From the NCBI GenBank assembly GCA_036272735.1, contig DATAYF010000720.1, positions 1-12,268 on the forward strand: a stretch of DNA of 12,268 nucleotides, written 5' to 3'. Both the position numbers and the translations under genes were made by a program. Under the pieces are notes generated by a model, which saw only the letters and a program-made list of their open reading frames with translations, was not told the DNA's origin and did no database searches. Shown here in pieces: positions 6,879 to 12,268 of the stretch (the stretch's first letter is position 1; each line of letters begins with the position of its first letter). This DNA comes from DATAYF01 sp036272735 (GTDB lineage: Bacteria > Chloroflexota > Ktedonobacteria > Ktedonobacterales > Ktedonobacteraceae).

Positions 6879-8648
6879 CGTGTTTATCTCACGCAAGGTC
6901 TCGATGTCGAGCTTCGGCTCGCGATCCTCGGTCAGCAAACCGTTGGTCTCCTGCAGCGTGTCGGTCAGCTGGGTATAGCAGAAACCGGCGACGGTCGGGC
7001 AAGCCAGCACCGCTTCAATCAACTCGCGATACTTGTTGATATAATCTTGCTGGCTGCTCACTGTCCCATAACCAAACCAGTTCTCACCAGCCTTTGGACG
7101 GTAGCTCAGGCCACCAAATTCGGTCAGCATAACCGGTTGCTCGTTGTATGGCGCTCCACCAAGCGTGATGCTGCGACCACTGGGGCGACCATGCGCCACC
7201 GTTCGCACTACCGCCTCAGCATCACCATAACGCTCAGCAATCACCTTCCCATCGAACGCGTAATCGTGGATACTGTAAATGTCGCTCTCCATGTGCTCCC
7301 AGCCATCGTTACTAATGACGGGCCGCGTAGGGTCGAGCGCCTTCGTGAGATGATAGAGCGCCTGCACATAATGGCGCTGCGCCTCGCTGTGGGGCAGGTT
7401 GGGCACGCCCCAACTTTCGTTCACGGGCACCCACGCTACAATGCACGGGTGGCTATAATCGCGCTCCAACGCCTCCAACCACTCACGCGTTAAGCGTTCG
7501 ACCGCGCTCTGTGAATAGACGTACGCGTTGGCAATCTCGCCCCAGACGAGTACGCCCAGGTGGTCACACCAGTAAAGGAAGCGCGGGTCTTCGATTTTCT
7601 GATGAATGCGCACCCCATTCAGGCCCAATTCCTTGATCAGTTCTACTTCACGGCGCAGAGCTTCATCGCTGGGAGCCGCGAGATGGGACTGCGGCCAGTA
7701 CCCTTGCTCAAGGGCAAAACGCAGATAGTAGGGACGTCCATTCAGCATGAAATGACCGCCAGCGGTGCCGACGCTGCGAAAACCAACGTAGCTGCCCACT
7801 TCATCAATAACCTCACCAGCCGACAGCAAGGTAATCGTGGCGTCGATCAAATTCGGGTGCTCTGGCGACCAGAATAGATCGCTACGAGTCTTGTCATTGA
7901 GGGCCAGCGCGATGTGACGCTGCAATTCCGTTTCCTGCACCATGTACAGGTCATCGCACAATTCTTTATCGTGCAGGCGCAACTGCACCCGTACCTGGAG
8001 CGGCGTGGCGTCATGACGCTGCAACGTGAGTTCCATCCCCAATTGTGAGCGGTCCACATCAGGCGTCCAGCGCAACTTCGCAACGTGCGCCTCAGCAGCC
8101 ACCGCTTCATACCACACGGGTTGCCAGATACCAGTTGTACGATTGTACCAGATGCCGTGCGACTCCGCTTCCCAATCCTGTTTCCCACGCGGTTGCGCAA
8201 GGTCGAATGGCAGGTCTTCGGCGCGAATAACGACGACCTGCGCCCCATGGGCAGTCAAAGCCGTCGTGATATCTGCCGAGAAGGGCGTATGCCCACCCTC
8301 GTGTGTAGCAACCAATTGTCCATTCACCCACACGCGCGCGCGGTAATCTACAGCCCCGCAGTGAAAAATAATGCGCTTCCCACGATACGCCTCAGGAAGC
8401 TCGAAGGTGCGGCGATACCACACGACAGGATGAAAGCCAGTCTCACCAATCCCACTAGCCGAGGATTCGGGCGGGAAGGGAACCTGTATTGTACGCGTGT
8501 ACACATCGTCGCGCTCGTACCAACGCGCATCTAATCCTTGTGTGGCGTCATCAAACGCAAAGCCCCACGCACCACCAAGATTCGCCCACGCCTCCCTGGT
8601 CAATTGTGGACGCGGATGCCATACAATAGCATTCTGCTCTTGCAACAT
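6867..8648 (-). CDS. Glycoside hydrolase family 2 (beta-galactosidase/glucuronidase-like)
   Basis: A 593-residue retaining glycosidase without a signal peptide, presumably cytoplasmic. The N-terminal jelly-roll sugar-binding domain (about 1-185) contains WYRRTFELPEAYRGKR and VWVNGQLVATHEGGHTPF. An Ig-like domain follows to about 295, then a TIM barrel (about 300-590). The predicted acid/base is Glu411 in VPVNESWG and the nucleophile Glu510 in MLTEFGGLSYRP. Instead of the classic family 2 RGxNxHE segment it has LRFALEQGYWPQSHLAAPSDEALRR, typical of a widespread subgroup of short GH2 enzymes whose substrate I cannot assign. A start at 8672 would add eight residues, but those codons overlap the strong AGAAGGAGG at 8652-8660, so the ATG at 8648 is chosen. 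It lies downstream of the permease on the same strand, separated by 351 nt, so it is probably a separate unit. Confidence 0.9.
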   Translation of the reverse strand: MLQEQNAIVWHPRPQLTREAWANLGGAWGFAFDDATQGLDARWYERDDVYTRTIQVPFPPESSASGIGETGFHPVVWYRRTFELPEAYRGKRIIFHCGAVDYRARVWVNGQLVATHEGGHTPFSADITTALTAHGAQVVVIRAEDLPFDLAQPRGKQDWEAESHGIWYNRTTGIWQPVWYEAVAAEAHVAKLRWTPDVDRSQLGMELTLQRHDATPLQVRVQLRLHDKELCDDLYMVQETELQRHIALALNDKTRSDLFWSPEHPNLIDATITLLSAGEVIDEVGSYVGFRSVGTAGGHFMLNGRPYYLRFALEQGYWPQSHLAAPSDEALRREVELIKELGLNGVRIHQKIEDPRFLYWCDHLGVLVWGEIANAYVYSQSAVERLTREWLEALERDYSHPCIVAWVPVNESWGVPNLPHSEAQRHYVQALYHLTKALDPTRPVISNDGWEHMESDIYSIHDYAFDGKVIAERYGDAEAVVRTVAHGRPSGRSITLGGAPYNEQPVMLTEFGGLSYRPKAGENWFGYGTVSSQQDYINKYRELIEAVLACPTVAGFCYTQLTDTLQETNGLLTEDREPKLDIETLREINTRKR

Positions 8649-8682
8649 ACTCCTCCTTCTTCGTTTTAACATATAAATATGT

Positions 8683-8715
8683 GTCGATTTTCACTCTTGC
8701 ACTGGTCGATTTTCA
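8683..8715 (-). promoter_or_regulatory. Pair of 11-bp direct repeats upstream of GH2, candidate operator
   Basis: On the minus strand TGAAAATCGAC occurs at 8705-8715 and again at 8683-8693, exactly 22 bp apart, about two helical turns. The nearer copy ends 34 bp before the GH2 start, next to an AT-rich dyad that probably contains the -10 region. Same-face direct repeats in front of a carbohydrate gene suit an AraC/XylS-type activator or another sugar-responsive regulator, but no regulator gene is in the window and this is inference. Confidence 0.45.
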
Positions 8716-8767
8716 TTCCAGCCAGGCCAGATTAGGAGGCGCAGGCAAGCTGCACCTCTACATTGGG

Positions 8768-8796
8768 GGAGAGCTAGAGGCCAGCTCTAGCTCTCC
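8768..8796. repeat. 12-bp perfect stem-loop
   Basis: GGAGAGCTAGAG (8768-8779) pairs perfectly with CTCTAGCTCTCC (8785-8796) around a 5-nt loop. It lies in the middle of the GH2-permease gap, with no U-tract on either side. It could be part of the permease transcript end or of a GH2 leader. Confidence 0.55.
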
Positions 8797-8861
8797 TGGA
8801 TACCTCCTGGCATTATACCAGAACAGCAACCTTCCGGGCTGCTGCTCTTGTTCCATACGTG

Positions 8862-8908
8862 CTACATGCAAGAAGGGCAGAGCTAGCCTCTGCCTCTCCT
8901 GCATGTAG
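8862..8908 (-). terminator. Long hairpin downstream of the permease gene
   Basis: CTACATGCA (8862-8870) pairs with TGCATGTAG (8900-8908), and GGCAGAG (8876-8882) pairs with CTCTGCC (8888-8894) around a 5-nt loop. The internal AGAAG/TCTCC loop can still form two pairs and one wobble. It lies about 90 nt after the permease stop on the minus strand and is the best terminator candidate for it. No U-tract follows. Confidence 0.45.
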
Positions 8909-8999
8909 AGATAGCTTTATCTCCCTATCATTTCCTTCCCTACATGATATGTAGAGAACAAAACCTTCCCTTGCACGCACAAAAAACCAAAATGCGCGC

Positions 9000-10511
9000 T
9001 TATACACCATGCTCCGACGCGTCCGTCGCCTCGCTGGGTCGCGTCATCAACGCTTTAGGGCGTGTGATCAGCATCCATACGAAGTAGAGCACGCCGAGGG
9101 CAAACATAACCAGCGTATAGACCCAGGGTGTGGCAAACTGCGCATCACGGAAGATAGCTAACTCAAACACCAGCCACACCAGGGCCAGGATAATCACCGG
9201 CCACTCGAATATTCCCAGGCTGAAGGCACGCTCGACATGGGGCAAGCGTCGCTGCACCACGATATAAAAGATCGTGGTCAGCAGGTAGATAATCGCTGGC
9301 AAGAGGGTCGAGGCGGAGAAGAGGTTTCCCAGGGTGTTGGTCTGTCCCGCGAAAATGCCCAGGCCCGCAAAAACTCCTAGCACAACCTGGTCCAGAATGC
9401 CTGCGAACAGCGCCGAGGCTACCGGCGTTCCGGTGCGTTTGTTGACGCCTCGCAGGAGCTTATACGCCGGAAAACGCTCATCACGTGACATGGCCCAGGC
9501 TAAACGGGTCGCGGTAATCACAATCACCAGCCCGCAGGCAAAAATGGAGAACAAGACGATGACCAGCAGGATATCGCCGACAACGCGCCACAGCACCCCA
9601 GTCACGATATCGGCCACAGGCGTAGCCGAAGCCGCTAGAGTAGCCACGTTCTGCGAAGCCAGATTCAGCGCGATCAGAAAAATAAAGCCGACAATACCAG
9701 CCAGTACCACTGCAGTCCACATGGCGAAGGGTATGGTGCGGTGAGCGTCGTGCGTCTCTTCAGCCAGGTTGGCAGCAGCCTCGAAACCAACGATGGTATA
9801 TCCTCCTAGCAGGAAAGAGATCATAAAAGGGCCGGTCTTCGCCACGCTGCCCAGATTGAAATAGCCAGCCGCCGGAATACTACCCATGCTAAAGAGATGA
9901 CCGGGATGGAGCATACCACGCACGGCACCGACCACCAGCAAAAGCACAGCCAGGCCCACAATGCCGATCACTTCGGTGCTCACAGCGACATTGTTGATGC
10001 GCGTAGACCACAGGGTCGAGAAAATAATCAACAGCATCTGAATCAGCAACACAATGGCAGTCGCGATCCAGGCGTTTTGCGCTGTCTCCGCGTAACTAAA
10101 GAGGCTGGGTAGCACGGTCTGCGCAATCGAGTAATCCACGGAGACAGCGACCACCGTAAGAAACATGAAGGAGATCCAGCCGACCAACCAGCCAACTTTG
10201 GCGTTGAAGAGGCGTGAGACCCATTGGTAGGAATAGCCAGCCAGGGGCACGCGCGAGGCGAATAGGGCAAAGACCAGGGCCACAAAAAGCTGCCCCAGGG
10301 CCACCAGCGGCCACGTCCAGATGCCCAGAGGGCCGCCCCAATTCAGCACGGAGCCATAGGTCGTAAAAATACCGGTGGTAATAGAAATAAACGAAAATCC
10401 TACGGCAAATGAGGCAAAACGTTTCAGATCACGACTGAACTCCTGCTTATACCCGTAATTCTCGACAGTCTGCTTAGCAACGTTGCTCTGAGAGTCATCA
10501 ATGAGCGACAT
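9000..10511 (-). CDS. APC-family amino acid/polyamine permease
   Basis: A 503-residue integral membrane transporter with about 12 hydrophobic segments between residues 32 and 483 and a short hydrophilic N terminus, matching the AA_permease_2 branch of the amino acid-polyamine-organocation superfamily. The first segment (FASFAVGFSFISITTGIF) carries the unwound-helix Ser/Thr/Gly-rich pattern, followed by VPLAGYSYQWVSRLF. In the middle, GGYTIVGFEAAANLAEETHDAHRTIP is the conserved helix 6 plus loop motif of this family. Relatives import amino acids, GABA or choline-like amines; substrate cannot be read from sequence. The start at 10511 is fixed by AAGGAG at 10519-10524. It is divergent from the oxidoreductase gene, with 207 nt between their starts. 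Confidence 0.9.
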   Translation of the reverse strand: MSLIDDSQSNVAKQTVENYGYKQEFSRDLKRFASFAVGFSFISITTGIFTTYGSVLNWGGPLGIWTWPLVALGQLFVALVFALFASRVPLAGYSYQWVSRLFNAKVGWLVGWISFMFLTVVAVSVDYSIAQTVLPSLFSYAETAQNAWIATAIVLLIQMLLIIFSTLWSTRINNVAVSTEVIGIVGLAVLLLVVGAVRGMLHPGHLFSMGSIPAAGYFNLGSVAKTGPFMISFLLGGYTIVGFEAAANLAEETHDAHRTIPFAMWTAVVLAGIVGFIFLIALNLASQNVATLAASATPVADIVTGVLWRVVGDILLVIVLFSIFACGLVIVITATRLAWAMSRDERFPAYKLLRGVNKRTGTPVASALFAGILDQVVLGVFAGLGIFAGQTNTLGNLFSASTLLPAIIYLLTTIFYIVVQRRLPHVERAFSLGIFEWPVIILALVWLVFELAIFRDAQFATPWVYTLVMFALGVLYFVWMLITRPKALMTRPSEATDASEHGV

Positions 10512-10718
10512 ACATTTACTCCTTTTCGAGCGGCGGGAGCCGTAATAATAAGTTGTACATCCACAAAGAATCTGTGGGAAACGCGCGGTAACCTCCTTTC
10601 CTGTCAGGGTACGAAGCCTTTCCTGCCCTTGACAATAAGATTTATTTTATGTTACCACTAAATGATCAGGTAATGAACTATCCACAAGCAAAAATAGAAC
10701 TATAGGAAGCAAGTAAAC
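10512..10718. promoter_or_regulatory. Divergent promoter region, permease and oxidoreductase
   Basis: This 207-nt gap must hold both promoters. On the plus strand a perfect TTGACA (10629-10634) faces the oxidoreductase, with only a weak TACCAC -10 at 18 bp. The minus strand shows TTGTCA opposite the same site. CCTTTCCTG occurs twice (10595-10603 and 10617-10625), again 22 bp apart. A small dyad CCACA-AAGAATC-TGTGG lies at 10561-10577. The permease leader, read on the minus strand, includes GGAGGTTACCGCGCG near 10580-10600, which loosely resembles a T-box core but lacks its key tRNA-pairing bases. Confidence 0.45.
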
Positions 10719-11756
10719 ATGGCATTACGCATCATACAAGTTGGTCTGGGCGGTTGGGGCCGCAACTGGGCGAAAGACGTTATCAGTCACAATCCTAACG
10801 TGGAACTGGTCGCTTGCGTTGACATGATCGAATCCATTCGTGAACGCGCACAGCAAGAACTCGACCTGCCAACCAACATATTTTTTCCCACGCTCACAGA
10901 GGCGCTAGCGACCGTTGAATGTGCAGCGGTGGTCGTCACCGCTAATTTGCCGGGTCATGTTCCGGTCGCCCTCGAAGCGCTACACGCGGGCAAGCACGTC
11001 CTGCTGGAAAAACCATTCGCGCCAACGCTGGACGAGGCGCGCCAGGTCATTGCAGCCGCCGAGCAGCAGCAGCGCACATTGATGATCAGCCAGAATTATC
11101 GCTTCTACCCGGCCGTGCGCAAGGTGATCGAGTTGGTGCGTGCCAACACGCTGGGTCCGGTGGGCACGGTAAACATTGATTTTCGGCGCTACTCCAACAG
11201 CGCACCACGAGAAGGTCACGTGCACTACACCATCTGGCAACCCTTGCTCGTGGATATGTCGATCCACCATTTCGACTTGATGCGTGCCGTGCTCGGTCAA
11301 GAGGTCAGCAGCATCTCGTGCCACACGTGGAATCCGGTTTGGAGCAACTTTGACGAGGCACCGACCGGGGCAGCCACGATTAGCTTCAACCGAGGAGCCG
11401 TGGTCAACTATCGTGGCAGTTGGGTCAGCACGGGTCCACAGACCAGTTGGGGCGGTGAGTGGCATATAGAATGCGCAGAGGGCGAGATTATTTGGAGTAG
11501 TCGCGATGACCCCAACCCGGATTATGTGCTGGTGCGCCCGCTTGGCAGCGAACAAGCCGAACCATTGAAGCTACCCGATGTGGCGCTGCGCGATAGAAAC
11601 GGCAGTTTGCAAGCATTCGTCGAGGCGATCGGCAGCGGACAGCAGCCAGAGACTACCGGGCGCGACAATTACAATACGCTCGCGCTGATGTTGGCAGCAG
11701 TTGAATCGGCCACACATGACGGAGCGTTGACGACGCCTCCACAGTACGCAAAATAA
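10719..11756 (+). CDS. Gfo/Idh/MocA-family NAD(P)-dependent oxidoreductase
   Basis: A 345-residue dehydrogenase of the glucose-fructose oxidoreductase/inositol dehydrogenase family, usually acting on sugars, inositols or sugar acids in the cytoplasm. The Rossmann domain begins at once with GLGGWG (9-14) and Asp35 after the second strand. EKPF (97-100) supplies the conserved Lys98. The C-terminal alpha/beta domain contains DMSIHHFDLMR (179-189), the family's D-x-x-x-H-x-x-D region with the catalytic His at 183 or 184. No signal peptide is present. The start at 10719 has AGGAAG about 9 nt upstream, a modest ribosome site. Substrate and physiological partner are unknown; being divergent from a permease may mean co-regulation, but amino acid transporters are not typical partners of this family. 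Confidence 0.9.
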   Translation: MALRIIQVGLGGWGRNWAKDVISHNPNVELVACVDMIESIRERAQQELDLPTNIFFPTLTEALATVECAAVVVTANLPGHVPVALEALHAGKHVLLEKPFAPTLDEARQVIAAAEQQQRTLMISQNYRFYPAVRKVIELVRANTLGPVGTVNIDFRRYSNSAPREGHVHYTIWQPLLVDMSIHHFDLMRAVLGQEVSSISCHTWNPVWSNFDEAPTGAATISFNRGAVVNYRGSWVSTGPQTSWGGEWHIECAEGEIIWSSRDDPNPDYVLVRPLGSEQAEPLKLPDVALRDRNGSLQAFVEAIGSGQQPETTGRDNYNTLALMLAAVESATHDGALTTPPQYAK

Positions 11757-11774
11757 CGCACGAGCACAAAAACA

Positions 11775-11799
11775 GGGGCACCCACGAAATGGATGCCCC
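11775..11799 (+). terminator. Hairpin after the oxidoreductase gene
   Basis: GGGGCA (11775-11780) pairs with TGCCCC (11794-11799), extended by two more pairs after a mismatch, around a 7-nt loop. It lies about 20 nt after the stop codon. No U-tract follows, so it is a plausible but imperfect terminator. Confidence 0.5.
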
Positions 11800-11814
11800 G
11801 TGTATCTTACCATT

Positions 11815-12192
11815 CGCGGCGGAAGGCCCCTGCATGCATGCATGGGGATGGAAGCCGCGCCGCCGGCAGGCGCAGAAACACTTTGACAGGAAGAGTCCTG
11901 TATGGTACATTCGTTCTAACAAGGCTCCCTACGTCCATACGGTGAAAAGACGCATGGCAGGAGAACCGCTCTGTTCTCTTCGTTGGTGTCGCCTGGAGGC
12001 GGGCGCACGTCGCAACGAAGAGGAGCAACCAGCCGGCTGGGGAGGCCTTCTGGCGCTCCTCACGGTCCTGTCCTCTCCCGTTCGAGTTGGTCGGCTTGCA
12101 ATGCTCTCGGTCTCCGACAAGAGCCTCTCGCAAGATGAGGAAGCGTTGGAATGACGGGAGACTCCCTGCGGCTTTTAGCCGCAGGGAGTCTC
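11815..12192 (+). ncRNA. Candidate structured RNA or mobile-element end
   Basis: Nested and consecutive stems can be drawn by hand. CGCGGC/GCCGCG (11815-11820, 11854-11859) encloses a CCCC/GGGG plus TGCA hairpin. GTATGG/CCATAC is at 11900-11905 and 11935-11940, with GGT/ACC directly after it. CTCTTCGTTG/CAACGAAGAG (11976-11985, 12013-12022) is topped by GTG/CAC and CGCC-TGGA-GGCG. The palindrome CCAGCCGGCTGG is at 12029-12040, and a perfect 15-bp hairpin closes the series at 12158-12192. The strand is uncertain. Possible identities, all inferred: a guide-RNA scaffold (omega RNA) of TnpB or IscB type left by a degraded element, the right end of an IS200/IS605 element, or another non-coding RNA. 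No TnpB or IscB catalytic domain is visible. Confidence 0.3.
12158..12192 (+). terminator. Perfect 15-bp hairpin followed by a short T-run
   Basis: GAGACTCCCTGCGGC (12158-12172) pairs perfectly with its complement at 12178-12192 around the loop TTTTA, and AGTTTTAG follows on the plus strand. It begins 3 nt after the stop of the 121-codon open frame. It could be a rho-independent terminator for a plus-strand transcript or the subterminal hairpin of an IS200/IS605-type element. Confidence 0.6.
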
Positions 12193-12268
12193 AGTTTTAG
12201 GGGCTTAACGCACTCTTAGCGCCTGCCTGACCACGGAATTGCCACCGCTCGTTCGCCACCTGTAAGAG

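Larger units (their letters stand above)
8649..8999. other. Hairpin-rich intergenic region between GH2 and permease genes
   Basis: No convincing gene is present in these 351 nt. Next to GH2 are its ribosome site, a dyad ACATAT-AA-ATATGT (8669-8682) and two direct repeats. Further on are four stem-loops: 8736-8758 (8 bp with one mismatch), 8768-8796 (12 bp, GGAGAGCTAGAG arm), 8862-8908 (long, with internal loop) and 8940-8954 (6 bp, CTACAT-GAT-ATGTAG). The stretch 8960-8999 is featureless. Confidence 0.6.
11757..12268. other. Terminal intergenic region without a convincing gene
   Basis: A plus-strand frame (11789-12154, 121 codons) and minus-strand frames are open here, but none has a good ribosome site or a recognisable domain; all are rich in Arg, Gly and Trp, as expected from GC-rich non-coding DNA. 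The region holds the oxidoreductase terminator, a string of strong stem-loops from 11815 to 12192, and then 76 nt (12193-12268) where nothing is recognised. Confidence 0.55.

Noticed and set aside
10557..10686. Two DnaA-box-like sequences (CTATCCACA at 10678-10686 and ACATCCACA at 10557-10565) suggesting an origin
   Set aside because: Both are imperfect, there are only two, and no dnaA, dnaN or AT-rich unwinding region is adjacent.
10980..11555. A 191-codon minus-strand frame opposite the oxidoreductase gene
   Set aside because: Antisense shadow; the plus-strand protein has intact family motifs across the same DNA.
12075..12095. A GTTCGAGT stretch resembling a tRNA T-loop
   Set aside because: No acceptor, anticodon or D arm can be drawn around it.
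1..12268. A CRISPR array or a complete defence or mobile system
   Set aside because: No regularly spaced repeats and no nuclease, helicase, toxin, recombinase or intact transposase gene is present.

Overview
The window looks like an ordinary chromosomal segment of a free-living heterotrophic bacterium, most likely a member of the Ktedonobacteria (Chloroflexota). That placement is a recognition-level inference from protein style: the PDH subunits, an amidase with a Pro/Ala-rich tail, a GH2 subgroup and a PQQ-like lipoprotein. No marker gene here proves it. Shine-Dalgarno sequences are clear in front of most genes, and most gene ends carry long, nearly perfect hairpins with no obvious U-tract.

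Layout. (1) Positions 65-3431, minus strand: a tight three-gene operon for the pyruvate dehydrogenase complex (E1 alpha, E1 beta, E2), with 2 and 5 nt between genes, ending at a 23-bp hairpin at 2-52. No E3 (lipoamide dehydrogenase) gene is present. (2) Positions 3432-3879: an AT-rich divergent promoter region. (3) Positions 3880-5373, plus strand: a lipoprotein with a PQQ-like beta-propeller. (4) Positions 5399-5450: a shared 21-bp hairpin between convergent genes. (5) Positions 5454-6719, minus: a zinc N-acetylmuramoyl-L-alanine amidase with its own near-consensus promoter. (6) Positions 6867-8648, minus: a family 2 glycoside hydrolase, preceded by an intergenic stretch that holds a pair of 11-bp direct repeats and several stem-loops. 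(7) Positions 9000-10511, minus: an APC-family permease. (8) Positions 10719-11756, plus: a Gfo/Idh/MocA-family oxidoreductase divergent from the permease. (9) Positions 11757-12268: no convincing protein gene, but a hairpin-dense stretch that could be a structured RNA or the end of a degraded IS200/IS605- or IscB-type element.

How the genes may work together. PDH feeds pyruvate carbon into acetyl-CoA. The GH2 enzyme and the oxidoreductase suggest sugar or glycoside use, and the permease brings in amino acids or related amines. The amidase and the lipoprotein belong to cell-wall and envelope biology. Apart from the PDH operon there is no strong sign that these genes form one system. I did not find a new defence or mobile system in the window. 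The most open question is the structured region at 11815-12192, followed by the unusual intergenic hairpins and the repeat pairs in front of the GH2 and permease genes.
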